Source: Verrucomicrobiota bacterium (GTDB lineage Bacteria > Verrucomicrobiota > Verrucomicrobiia > Limisphaerales > SIBE01). Taken from it: a stretch of 63,013 nt of DNA. Under the pieces are notes generated by a model. That model saw only the letters and a list, made by a program, of their open reading frames with translations. It did not search any database and was not told the origin of the DNA. The stretch's first letter is position 1, and each line of letters begins with the position of its first letter. The translations under genes and the position numbers were made by a program. The stretch spans positions 1 through 63,013 of the forward strand of contig JACQWK010000316.1 in the NCBI GenBank assembly GCA_016209525.1, given 5' to 3'. Of the stretch, positions 1 through 8,033 are shown in pieces.

Positions 1-118
1 ATTCTCATTATGACCCGTATGTAGTCCCGGCTTTAGCCGGCCAGCGCGAGAAAACCGGCTAAAGCCGGGACTACAAGCGGGTCGCAGGTCGTGCCTGTCA
101 TCAAAATGAGAATTGCTG
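1..118. repeat. MITE-like element A, left end cut by the window
   Basis: A palindromic core (arms 20-40 and 55-75, GTAGTCCCGGCTTTAGCCGG type) lies between ATTCTCATTATGA at base 1 and TCAAAATGAGAATTGCTG at 101-118. The right end matches the ends of the elements at 3133-3276 and 53301-53422. The first five bases of the expected left terminus (CAGCA) would lie just outside the window. Confidence 0.75.
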
Positions 119-156
119 GGCAGCCAAGATGCCTCCCTGACTTTTAGAACAGGTTC

Positions 157-1023
157 TTACTTTCCTTCCAAGCCTTTGAGGTAGGCCAGGATCAAGTCGG
201 GCAAGTCGCTGCTGTAGCCTCCTTCGAGCAGGCTGAAGGCCGGAATCTCCAGCTTTCGAATCGATTGCCCCAGCCAATAAAAATCTTCGGCTTCCAAAGT
301 TTCCTGGGCGATCGGGTCGCGCGCGTAGGCGTCGAAGCCGGCGGAGACCGCGACCAAGTCCGGCTTGAATTTCTTCAAATCGTCCAGCGCTTGCGCCAGG
401 ACCTTCCGATACTCCAAACGGGGCGTTCGCGGCGGCACCGGATAATTGAAGCAGTTGCGACCGACATTCTTGGTGCCGGTCCCCGGATAGCACGGGTGCT
501 GGTGGATTGAGTAGAAAGCCGCGTGCGGATGGTCGAGCAGAATGGCTTCCGTGCCGTTGCCATGATGCACGTCGAAGTCGTACACCGCGATATTCGCCGT
601 TCCCGTCGCGAGCGCTTCGAGAGCGGTGATCGCGACCGTGCTCAAGTAACAGAAACCCATCGCCCGGTCTCTCGTCGCGTGATGGCCGGGCGGACGCAAC
701 AAGCTGAAGGTCTGCTCGCCTTGGCGGGCGGTTTTCAGCGCTTGCAGCCCGCCGCCGATAGACCGGACCGCGTGGTCGAATATTCCTGGGTGCCCAGGCG
801 TGTCGCCGTCGAAGTCGTGGGCGGCCGCCTTAACTCGATCGATGTGTTCTTTGGAATGGGCTCGGACGATCATCTCGGCTTCCACCGGAAGAGGCTCGGA
901 CCAAGTCAGCGCAAGGTCGGTTTGGGCGCGAAGTTTCTCCAGAGTTTTTCGAACGCGCGCCGGCCGTTCCGGGTGACCGGGAGCCGAGTAAGCGGTGCAG
1001 CGCTCGTCGGTTATGATTTTCAC
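157..1023 (-). CDS. Histone deacetylase family (AcuC/AphA-like) amidohydrolase
   Basis: This is a zinc-dependent deacetylase of the arginase/HDAC fold, about 288 residues, cytoplasmic since no signal peptide is seen. Family hallmarks visible in order are HPERP near the N-terminus, the active-site RPPGHHA with its paired histidines, GFCYLS, the metal-binding YDFDVHHGNGT, and VSAGFDAYARDP near the C-terminus. Bacterial members act on acetylated small molecules (acetylpolyamines, acetoin-related compounds) or acetyl-lysine; the substrate cannot be read from sequence. A GTG at 1023 fits family N-termini best because the KIITDERC strand follows at once. An upstream in-frame TTG at 1062 is the alternative. 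The gene stands alone, with repeats on both sides. Confidence 0.9.
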   Translation of the reverse strand: MKIITDERCTAYSAPGHPERPARVRKTLEKLRAQTDLALTWSEPLPVEAEMIVRAHSKEHIDRVKAAAHDFDGDTPGHPGIFDHAVRSIGGGLQALKTARQGEQTFSLLRPPGHHATRDRAMGFCYLSTVAITALEALATGTANIAVYDFDVHHGNGTEAILLDHPHAAFYSIHQHPCYPGTGTKNVGRNCFNYPVPPRTPRLEYRKVLAQALDDLKKFKPDLVAVSAGFDAYARDPIAQETLEAEDFYWLGQSIRKLEIPAFSLLEGGYSSDLPDLILAYLKGLEGK

Positions 1024-1165
1024 GGCGGCAGTTTGAACTGTTTTCGAAGCATTGACAACCAAGCTTCTGGATTTCCTGGGAGGAGTCCAGGCGTCCTCGC
1101 GTTCTTGCTGCCTTTCGGAGCGCGGGTATTAGCTGGACATTGCACACAAGTCGTGAAGGTTTTCT

Positions 1166-1385
1166 CGCGAATCCCAAAGGGATTCCGCAACCGAGCCCAG
1201 GGTTGCGAGGAACGAGCTACCCTGGGAAAACCCGGCAAAAGGGGTCTCAACCCCAACGGGGTTGCGCTAGTAAATCGCAGCCAAGCCGCAACCCCTTCAG
1301 GGTTGAGAGCCTTGTACCTCCCACCCAGGGTAGGCGCGTCGCGCCAACCCTGGGCTGGAGGGCGGAATCCCTTTGGGATTCGCGG
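1166..1385. repeat. Nested three-level palindrome (about 220 bp)
   Basis: Three inverted-repeat pairs are nested: CGCGAATCCCAAAGGGATTC with its inverse near 1365-1384, the AGCCCAGGGTTG / CAACCCTGGGCT pair, and TCTCAACCCC / GGGTTGAGA at the centre. Most arms are themselves small hairpins, so the whole could form a branched cruciform. No coding signal. The rest of 1063-1691 holds no gene; 1560-1625 is AT-rich, with short TTTCGGATT-type reiterations. Confidence 0.85.
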
Positions 1386-1691
1386 ATTTTCCCCTCTCGA
1401 AATCTGTGCAAAATTGAGGGTGTTGGTCCGTTTCAGGGTGCGAAACGGTGGAACGATAATCCCTCAAGTTCGACGGGAAACGAAACATGCCGCGGGAGAA
1501 ACACTCACACTTTGTAAAGTGTGATAATTGTGGTCTTAGCGCCTGGCCGGCGGCACTGAGTTTTAAAATTTCGGAATTTTGGGTTTTGGATTTGTTTCGG
1601 ATTTCGAGATTCCGATTTCGGACTTAGGCTTCAGCTCCCCCTCTCTAAAGCTGAACCGGTTGGTGGAAACCTTGCCGGGTTGCGAGAATTC

Positions 1692-2786
1692 TCACTGAAT
1701 CCTCTTCGCCGGCCGCTGTTCTCCGCCGATGTGGAACACCAACGCGTCGGCCTTCCCGTCCGCACCCGGGTGAAAAACAATCTGAGCATCGACGGACTTG
1801 ATGAAGAACGCGGTCTGCGATTCGGCGAACAACGGAAACGAATTTTCACGTCCCGGTGACTTGAGACGCGCTGTCAATTGCGAATCCACCCTCGAAACCG
1901 TGATGGTCAATCCCTCGTCCACACGGTAAGTCCCGACGTATCGGTCCAGCACGCTTGAGGCGAAAGTGAATTCCTTGCTCCCGGCGTCAGACAGCTCGCG
2001 GATCCAAATGTTCCGGTAACGGACGGGATTGCCGTGGTCTTGGAGGGAGAGCGGGAGTTTGGAGGCGTGCGCCAGGAATGGCTTCCGGCTCATCCATTCC
2101 GTGGGCCCGGACAGGGTCACGTTGTTTTGGACGAGCACACCATTGTGCAAGACGGTCATTCGCGCTGGAGCGAGCAACTCGCCTTTTTCGCCGAAACGCG
2201 GCCGCATGAAGATGATGTCGTAGCTCTGCCATTGGCCGGGCGGACGCGAGGCATTCACGAGCGGCGGATGCTGGCCATAAATCGCGCTCGCTTGTCCGTC
2301 TGCGTAGGTGACGTTCCCGTAAGAATCGAGCACCTGGACCTCGTAAAGACCCATCAAGAACACTCCGCTGTTGCCTCTGCCTTGTCCTTCCCCTTGGGCA
2401 GGCACCGGCGCGGCCCATTCAACGTGCAATTGGCAATCGCCAAAGTTCTGCAACGTGCGGATGTACCCACTGCCTTTCACGCACTCCATGCACGCGTCTC
2501 GAACAATCCACTTCGGCGGGCTGCCATCCAAGCTGCTCCACTGGCTCAAATCTTTGCCATCAAACAGCACGATGGAATCGGAGGGCCCCTTCCCCGGCTG
2601 CTCCGATGTGCTTGGAGTGCCCGGTTGGACGACGGGTGGACGAGGGCGGCGGAAGTCATGGGTTTTCCAGGAGGCGCCGGGCTGCGCCAGACTGCTGAAC
2701 TGGGCGCTCAGCAGCCACGCGGCGGCCACGAACTTGGACGCGAAAGTGACAACCGAGGGCAGGCTGCGAGGCTTCGGCGTGTGCAT
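1692..2786 (-). CDS. Secreted DUF1080 protein with a C-terminal DUF3471-like domain
   Basis: About 364 residues. A hydrophobic export segment near residues 10-35 is followed by a proline-rich linker and a DUF1080 (3-keto-disaccharide hydrolase / concanavalin-like) domain starting at SIVLFDGKDLSQWSS and containing GNSGVFLMGLYEVQVLDSYG. The last 90 or so residues (VLDRYVGTYRV onward) resemble the lipocalin-like DUF3471 domain found behind beta-lactamase-type proteins; that part is inference. I chose the ATG at 2786 because the longer frame to 3005 runs through a palindromic repeat (2797-2886) and a simple repeat (2948-3024). DUF1080 proteins of Verrucomicrobia and Planctomycetes are linked to glycan or keto-sugar breakdown outside the cytoplasm. 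Substrate unknown. Confidence 0.85.
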   Translation of the reverse strand: MHTPKPRSLPSVVTFASKFVAAAWLLSAQFSSLAQPGASWKTHDFRRPRPPVVQPGTPSTSEQPGKGPSDSIVLFDGKDLSQWSSLDGSPPKWIVRDACMECVKGSGYIRTLQNFGDCQLHVEWAAPVPAQGEGQGRGNSGVFLMGLYEVQVLDSYGNVTYADGQASAIYGQHPPLVNASRPPGQWQSYDIIFMRPRFGEKGELLAPARMTVLHNGVLVQNNVTLSGPTEWMSRKPFLAHASKLPLSLQDHGNPVRYRNIWIRELSDAGSKEFTFASSVLDRYVGTYRVDEGLTITVSRVDSQLTARLKSPGRENSFPLFAESQTAFFIKSVDAQIVFHPGADGKADALVFHIGGEQRPAKRIQ

Positions 2787-2796
2787 GGCGACGATG

Positions 2797-2886
2797 AACC
2801 CACGCCCGTGCCCCTCCCAAGCAAGGGAGTTACGCACCGTGCAGCCGATAACGGTTCCCCTCCTGGGTGGGGCAGAGGTGGATGGG
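2797..2886. repeat. Inverted repeat, CCCCTCCCAAG type
   Basis: Arms around CCCCTCCCAAG and TCCCCTCCTGGGTGGGG form a long imperfect hairpin. A closer-to-perfect copy of the same family lies at 47128-47221. It sits directly upstream of the DUF1080 gene start. Confidence 0.7.
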
Positions 2887-2947
2887 TGCATCGATATCGT
2901 CCACGAAATCTTGCTCGCGCATTGGGGCCGTGGGCCCACGCGGGTGG

Positions 2948-3024
2948 GCCAATAGCCGATAGCCGATAGCCAATGGAAAATCATAGATCGCAAATCATAA
3001 ATCATAGATCATAAATCATAGATC
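2948..3024. repeat. Short tandem reiterations (GCCGATA and ATCATAAATCATAG units)
   Basis: Imperfect runs of AATAGCCGAT and of ATCATAGATC/ATAAATC occupy this AT-rich stretch between the DUF1080 gene and the element at 3133. No coding potential seen. Confidence 0.7.
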
Positions 3025-3132
3025 CGGCCTGGTTCATGGAGAGGTCGTCGATTTTCGTGTTTGATCTTTTGTGGCTGGAGAGCTACCGGGAATCGACTCC
3101 ATTTCCAAGCGCAAATTGCGCTCCTGCGAAGC

Positions 3133-3276
3133 CAGCAATTATCATTTTGGCCTCGTAGCGCGGCCGTCCCGGCTGCGAGTTCGAATGGCGTCTCGCCTTT
3201 CGAACAGAAACGGGGCGGGACGCCCCTCGAACTCGCAGGCGAGGACGCCTGCGCTACGCTAAAATGAGAATTGCTG
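3133..3276. mobile_element. MITE-like element A, complete, with 9-bp target duplication
   Basis: The element begins CAGCAATTATCATTTTG and ends AAAATGAGAATTGCTG, which are inverted copies of each other. It is flanked on both sides by the exact 9-mer CTGCGAAGC (3124-3132 and 3277-3285). The interior is a second palindrome (GTAGCGCGGCCGTCCC... paired with ...GACGCCTGCGCTAC). It has no open frame, so it would have to be moved by an enzyme encoded elsewhere. Confidence 0.85.
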
Positions 3277-3363
3277 CTGCGAAGCGATTTGGTCTTGCCT
3301 CGGCAGGCGCGAGAAGGTCCTCTATCTCCAGTTCAAATTCATGAGCGCGAAGCCGCGAGGCGT

Positions 3364-4080
3364 ATGAAGCCTATCATTCAGATTTCGTTGGACCTCACGA
3401 GCATTCCCGAAGCCCTCCAAACCGCTTCCATGGCCTTGCGAGCCGGCGTGGATTGGCTCGAGGTCGGCACTCCCCTCGTCATCGCCCAAGGGATGAACGG
3501 CGTCCTCGAACTTCGCCGCGCATACCCGATGACGCCCATCGTCGCCGATCTGAAAACCATGGATGGCGGCTGGCTCGAAGCGGAAGTCATGGCCAAAGCC
3601 GGAGCGACGCTTGTCGTGGTCATGGGGCAAGCCCACCGCGAGACCGTCGAACTGGTCGTCAAAGCCGGGCGCGACTTCGGCATCGAAGTCATGGGTGACA
3701 ACATGGCCATGCCTGACCCGGTCCAAGGCGCCAAACTCCTGGCGGATGCCGGGTGTCATTACGTCATCCACCACATCGGCTACGACTATCGCAACGTGCG
3801 GCGTCAACGGGGGCAATCCGCTCCGAGTCCGCTCGATCGGTTGCGCGAAGTCGTGGAGGCCATCGATGTCCCTGTCCAAGCGGTGGGTGGTCTGACGATT
3901 CAACAGGCGATTGAGACCCCTAAGTATGGCGCGCCGTTGGTCGTGATCGGCGCTCCGCTGGCCATCGATCCCCACTCGTTCCAGACCGCGGCCGGCGATG
4001 TGGAAGGAATGTTGCGCGAGATCTGCGCCAAGGTTCATGCTTACGGCGATGTTCCCGTTGGCAAGGAGCGAAAGAAATGA
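3364..4080 (+). CDS. HPS/OMPDC suprafamily aldolase-decarboxylase (3-hexulose-6-phosphate synthase-like)
   Basis: A TIM-barrel protein of 238 residues. The family signature DxKxxD is intact as ADLKTMDGG on the third strand, preceded by WLEVGTPLV and followed by GDNMAMPD and VQAVGGLT, the last being the phosphate-binding end. Members interconvert ribulose-5-phosphate plus formaldehyde and hexulose-6-phosphate, or decarboxylate 3-keto-sugar-acid phosphates. The exact reaction cannot be assigned here. The ATG at 3364 is preferred since the longer frame enters element A. Two further sugar-type enzymes follow on the same strand (4578, 5805), which favours a sugar catabolic role over pyrimidine synthesis. 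Confidence 0.85.
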   Translation: MKPIIQISLDLTSIPEALQTASMALRAGVDWLEVGTPLVIAQGMNGVLELRRAYPMTPIVADLKTMDGGWLEAEVMAKAGATLVVVMGQAHRETVELVVKAGRDFGIEVMGDNMAMPDPVQGAKLLADAGCHYVIHHIGYDYRNVRRQRGQSAPSPLDRLREVVEAIDVPVQAVGGLTIQQAIETPKYGAPLVVIGAPLAIDPHSFQTAAGDVEGMLREICAKVHAYGDVPVGKERKK

Positions 4081-4577
4081 GCCTTCGGCATTCATCCAGG
4101 ACGAGTGAGAAGTGGGATCAATTGAAGGAATTGGGGGTTGCTAGAGGATTTCCTGCCCTCGTGTCGAATTTGGACTGCTCCAGCGGTTCACAGGCCCGTT
4201 TCCCTTCACCCCGGCCCTCTCCCTTGGGGAGAGGGAGAACGGCGCTCCCATCGCGGGCTGACGAGCGGCGCCCTGTAATTTTCCAGCGCGGGATTCGATG
4301 TTCCCTTTCCGTGAGCTGCCGGATGGTGGCCGACGAAGTGACGAGGCGGACGGTTTCAAATTCGAAATCCGAGATTCAAATCCGCCACCTTGCGCCATTG
4401 GCGGCGGTGCTCGGTCGCGACACGCGCCTGAAGCGCCTCCAGAACGCAGTTAAACCTTGGAGCGCCGGTCTCCGACCCGGCGCGAAACAGCTTGAGTTAA
4501 GAAGCGCGCCGGATCGGAGACCGGCGCTCCACTTCAAGCGCGTCGTCTGCTAGCTCCCTCTTGTTCGCATCATCGAT
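4081..4577. repeat. Gene-free interval with two palindromic repeats
   Basis: No credible gene. It holds a hairpin of the CCCTCTCCCTTGGGGAGAGGG class at about 4203-4236 and an inverted repeat at 4459-4530 with arms GGAGCGCCGGTCTCCGACC and its near-inverse. A related arm pair occurs at 27312-27393. The frame open across 4077-4553 is repeat-derived and looks non-coding. Confidence 0.7.
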
Positions 4578-5618
4578 ATGAAATGCACCATGCCAGGCTT
4601 AGTGAACTACGCGGTGGCTCCGCGCAGCGTCGAGTTGCGCGAAGTGCCCATCCCAAAGATCGGGCCCAAAGACGTCTTGCTCAAAGTCGAAGCCGTCAGC
4701 ATTTGTGGGAGTGATCTCCATCAATGGCTCGGCAGCCTGAGCTGGAAGGTGAATTATCCCTGCATTCTCGGTCATGAATTTGGCGGCTCGATCGTGGAGA
4801 CCGGCCCGGAAGTGAAAGGATTCCGAGAAGGCGACCGCGTCGTCAGCGAAACCGCCGCCGTCATCGACGAGCGATCTCCTTACACACGGCAGGGTCTATA
4901 CAATTTGGACCCGAGCCGGCTGGGCTTTGGCTATGGCGTCGATGGCGCCATGACGCAATTCGTGCAGGTTCCGGAGCGCTGCCTGCATTTTGTCCCGGAC
5001 GGCTTGCCGTTCGAGAAAGCGGCTCTGACCGAACCTTGCTCCGTGGCTTACAATGCCGTTTGTGTCAACGGACGTGTCCGCCCAGGGGATCGTGTTTTGG
5101 TGATCGGGCCGGGACCGATCGGGCTGCTCTGCGCGATGATGGCCAGATTGAGCGGCGCAGGCCACTTGGTTGTCTGCGGATTGCCCGCCGACGCAAAACG
5201 ACTTGCGGTCGCCAGGCAACTTGGAGCGAATGCGGCGCTGGAGAGCGGCGTGCTGGATTATGTCCGAGAGCTTGGCGATGGTCTGGGCGTCGATGTCGTC
5301 ATCGACGCGGCGGGCGTCTCGGCGACGATGCAATTGGCGATGCAAGCGGTCCGTCCCGCCGGGCAGATCATCAAAGTTGGCTGGGGCCCTCAGCCTTTGG
5401 GTTACAATCTCGATCCTTTGGTGCAAAAGGCGGTGACGCTGCAAGGCAGCTTCTCGCACAATTGGCCCGTCTGGGAACGGGTGATCTCCATGATCGCTTC
5501 CGGCCAAATCAATTTGGACCTGGTCATCAATCGGGTTGCGCGGCTGGAAGAGTGGGAAGAATGCTTTGAAAAGATGCACGCTGGGGAGTACGTGAAAGCG
5601 GTCATGAGGCCCAATTAA
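4578..5618 (+). CDS. Medium-chain dehydrogenase (sorbitol/threonine dehydrogenase-like)
   Basis: A 346-residue MDR-superfamily NAD(P)-dependent alcohol/polyol dehydrogenase. CGSDLHQW and GHEFGG supply the catalytic zinc ligands, with a further acidic ligand in the LTEPCSVAYNAV region. The Rossmann fold is marked by VLVIGPGPIGLL (about 175-187). The lobe that normally carries four structural-zinc cysteines is cysteine-free (SETAAVIDERSPYTRQGLYN), so only one zinc is expected. It lies between the HPS-like and isomerase genes and probably oxidises a sugar or polyol in the same route; the substrate is not deducible. No strong ribosome site is seen before the ATG at 4578. Confidence 0.88.
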   Translation: MKCTMPGLVNYAVAPRSVELREVPIPKIGPKDVLLKVEAVSICGSDLHQWLGSLSWKVNYPCILGHEFGGSIVETGPEVKGFREGDRVVSETAAVIDERSPYTRQGLYNLDPSRLGFGYGVDGAMTQFVQVPERCLHFVPDGLPFEKAALTEPCSVAYNAVCVNGRVRPGDRVLVIGPGPIGLLCAMMARLSGAGHLVVCGLPADAKRLAVARQLGANAALESGVLDYVRELGDGLGVDVVIDAAGVSATMQLAMQAVRPAGQIIKVGWGPQPLGYNLDPLVQKAVTLQGSFSHNWPVWERVISMIASGQINLDLVINRVARLEEWEECFEKMHAGEYVKAVMRPN

Positions 5619-5624
5619 TTCGAG

Positions 5625-5775
5625 AAAATGCCCAATGACGAATTTCGAATGACGAAAGAATCCCGAAGTGCCCAATGTCTAACCCGGGCCCTGATCGCCG
5701 GCGAGTTTCGATTCGGCCTTCGTCATTCGTCATTCCTTCGTCATTGGCCGTTCGTCGTTCGTCATTGAAACACGG
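5625..5775. repeat. TTCGTCATT-type reiterated inverted repeat
   Basis: Units such as CCCAATGACGAATTTCG and GACGAAAG on the left are answered by TCGTCATTCGTCATTCC and CGTCATTGGC on the right. The block fills the gap between the MDR dehydrogenase and the isomerase gene. Confidence 0.7.
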
Positions 5776-5804
5776 CCACCGGAAGCGAACAGCCTTATCC
5801 CACC

Positions 5805-6704
5805 ATGCCTCTCGCCGCATTCCCCAAGTGCTTTCTCGAACAACTCTGCGCCACGCGGGAAATGTCGGTCGATCAGTGGATTGACCTGGCGGCCCAGTTC
5901 GACGTGGATGGCCTCGAATTCTACTGGGGGTTCATTCCACCGGAAGCCCCGGCAGAATGGGAGCGGCTGCGGAAGCGCGTGGAACAGCAAAGACGAACCA
6001 TCCCAATGATGTGTTACTCGTCGGACTTCACCCAGCCGGCGCCGGAGCAGCGCAGGGACGAAGTGGAAAAACAAAAGCGCGCCATTCGGGCGACGGCCGG
6101 CCTGGGTGGGAAATATTGCCGCGTGCTTTCTGGCCAGCGCAGGCCAGGCGTGGCCCGCGATCAAGGCTTGCGCTGGGTGCGCGAATGCATCGAGGAACTG
6201 CTGCCATTTGCGGCCGCGCAGGGCGTCGTCCTCGTCATCGAGAATCACTACAAGGATGGGTTCTGGGAGTATCCGGAATTCGCCCAGCGCATGGATGATT
6301 TTCTCGAACTGGCCGGCAGCATTTCCCAGACGCCATGGTTCGGAGTGAATTACGATCCCTCCAACGCGATCATCGCCGGCGACGATCCGATTCAGATGCT
6401 CGAAGCCGTGAAGCATCGGGTGAAAACCATGCATGCCAGCGACCGCTATTTTGAAGGGGGAACACTGGACGACTTGCGGCGAATCGAAGCTCAACCGCAG
6501 ACTGGCTATGCCAGCATTCTCAAACATGGCGTGATTGGCCGCGGTTTGAACGATTACGATCGCATCTTTTCCATCCTCAAAAAAGCGGGCTTCAACGGCT
6601 GGATCTCCATTGAAGACGGTCCCGATCCGGCTACAGGAGTCGCGGACATCGCGGAGTCAGCCAAGTTCCTGCGAAGAAAGATGCGGGAGTTCGGACTGCC
6701 CTAG
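5805..6704 (+). CDS. Sugar phosphate isomerase/epimerase (AP-endonuclease-2-like TIM barrel)
   Basis: 299 residues of the xylose-isomerase-like TIM barrel family. Conserved pieces in order are FDVDGLEFYWGF, ENHYKDGFWEYPEF with the metal-binding glutamate, FGVNYDPSNAIIAGDDP (Asp/Asn ligands), KTMHASDRYF (His ligand) and WISIEDGPDP (final Glu ligand). Such enzymes isomerise or epimerise keto-sugars, inosose or sugar acids; the substrate is unknown. It closes the forward trio with the HPS-like and MDR genes. The intervening repeats make a single transcript uncertain. Start ATG at 5805 is the only sensible choice, since the upstream DNA is repeat. Confidence 0.88.
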   Translation: MPLAAFPKCFLEQLCATREMSVDQWIDLAAQFDVDGLEFYWGFIPPEAPAEWERLRKRVEQQRRTIPMMCYSSDFTQPAPEQRRDEVEKQKRAIRATAGLGGKYCRVLSGQRRPGVARDQGLRWVRECIEELLPFAAAQGVVLVIENHYKDGFWEYPEFAQRMDDFLELAGSISQTPWFGVNYDPSNAIIAGDDPIQMLEAVKHRVKTMHASDRYFEGGTLDDLRRIEAQPQTGYASILKHGVIGRGLNDYDRIFSILKKAGFNGWISIEDGPDPATGVADIAESAKFLRRKMREFGLP

Positions 6705-7027
6705 CCGGAGCCATTCGCCACCGAGAAGGCAGTTCGGCCGCAGAAGAACGCGGTGCGGCGCAGCCGCGGCCAAACAGGGTAGGGCGAGACTCCTGTCGGG
6801 CCCTGGAATCTCTGCCGGCAAGAAAGCCAGGACTCGACGGGGGTCAGGCTGGAAGCCTGCCCTGCTTTGGCGGCGGTTTGGACGGACGCGGTGTGTGTCT
6901 TCATAAGCGCTCTGATTATCAATCTCACGGTCTGCAATTTCATCTGCGAATCAACGCGAATTCCCGCTGATGACGGGCGCGCTGATTCCAATTCGCTATG
7001 CGGACTCAGTTGAAGCGGCAAAGTCCA
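6705..7027. repeat. Gene-free interval with mixed hairpin repeats
   Basis: Contains an inverted repeat around AGGGCGAGACTCCTGTCG / CCAGGACTCGACGGG (6779-6845), related to the clean hairpin at 29670-29745, and GGCTGGAAGCCTGCC-type arms near 6848. No gene seen. Confidence 0.6.
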
Positions 7028-7711
7028 TCAGTCTTCGACCTCCCCATCGCGGCCCAGATCAACGCTCTGGACTCCTTCGATCTGGTTGAGAGCTTTGACG
7101 AATTCGGCGGGGGAAACGTTTGGGCGGAGGCGGACGCGGTATTGAGCTTCCATCGCCGTGCCCTGCTTCACCGTAGCCACCGACCGGATTTCGTGGTGTG
7201 CGAGGTGACGTTCAAACGCGCTCTTGAGCACGCCGTCCAAATCGAGGCCGATCCCAATCCGCACCGTCAGCGAAGCATCCTCTTCCCAGGGCGGCTCCGC
7301 AGGCCGCCGGCGCATCGCAAATGCCGCGGCCGCGACCAAGGCCAGTCCGACGAATGCGACGCGAAGATCCCCGGCGCCGACCGCCATTCCGACCACGACG
7401 GCGAAGATGACGAACGCCGTGTCCTGCGTGTCGCGGACCACAGTGCGGAAACGGACGATGGACAGCGCGCCCACCAAACTGAACGCCCGCGCGACATTGT
7501 CTCCGATCACTCGCGTGACCATCGCGATGAGTATGGCCAGCAGAATGAGCGTGCCCGGAAACGACGGCGAGTCGCCGTTCCGTCCGTGCGTGTTCCGATA
7601 GACCCACGCCACCCCCAAGCCGCACAACCAAGCGACCGCCATGCGAAAGCTCAGTGCGGTCAGCGAAATCTGCTCGCCCTGGCTCCATTCGGACTTCAAC
7701 CAATCCAGCAT
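7028..7711 (-). CDS. DUF4956 integral membrane protein
   Basis: 227 residues with about four membrane segments in the first 135 residues (around AVAWLCGLGVAWVY, TLILLAILIAMV, FVIFAVVVGMAVG, VAFVGLALVAAAAFA). The DUF4956 core RAFSLVGALSIVRFRTVVRDTQDTAF is followed by a cytoplasmic C-terminal domain of about 85 residues. The family is repeatedly found beside VTC-domain and CotH-kinase proteins, and all three occur here within 11 kb. The molecular function is not established; the association suggests a membrane partner in polyphosphate or surface-polymer metabolism. It sits about 320 bp downstream of the VTC gene on the same strand, with a hairpin repeat between them. Confidence 0.88.
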   Translation of the reverse strand: MLDWLKSEWSQGEQISLTALSFRMAVAWLCGLGVAWVYRNTHGRNGDSPSFPGTLILLAILIAMVTRVIGDNVARAFSLVGALSIVRFRTVVRDTQDTAFVIFAVVVGMAVGAGDLRVAFVGLALVAAAAFAMRRRPAEPPWEEDASLTVRIGIGLDLDGVLKSAFERHLAHHEIRSVATVKQGTAMEAQYRVRLRPNVSPAEFVKALNQIEGVQSVDLGRDGEVED

Positions 7712-7875
7712 AGGTCCGAATGCGACACTAGACTCTGCGCGCCTGAAAGGCGATGGCGATTGTTGTCCCGCGTCGAGCTGCCAAGCTTAAATCCTGCGCC
7801 ACATTCCTGCCGCGTTTGGAGCGCTTCCAAGCCCTGTTGGCGCGCATTGGGGCCTTGAACCGTCGGGCACTGGAC

Positions 7876-8009
7876 GTAGCGCAGATTTGGAATCTGCCGT
7901 ATCGCAGAATTGCATTCTGCGGCGCGTCGGCCAAGTCCAAGGCGCCGGAGTTTTCCGCCGCCCTGCCGATTGCAAATCGGCGATACGGCAGATTGAAAAT
8001 CTGCGCCAC
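7876..8009. repeat. Long hairpin repeat, GTAGCGCAGATTTGGAATC type
   Basis: The left arm GTAGCGCAGATTTGGAATCT plus GCCGTATCG is mirrored by CGATACGGCAGATTGAAAAT and CTGCGCCAC on the right. A second copy of the same design is at 36666-36804. It lies between the VTC and DUF4956 genes and may act as a transcript-processing or termination hairpin. Confidence 0.8.
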
Positions 8010-8033
8010 GAACACCTGGTTCATGGAGAGCTT

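Noticed and set aside
523..1524. Long plus-strand open frame opposite the deacetylase
   Set aside because: It is antisense to a clear HDAC-family gene, then runs through the nested palindrome; no family features.
4077..4553. Plus-strand frame after the HPS-like gene
   Set aside because: Made largely of two palindromic repeats; no family resemblance.
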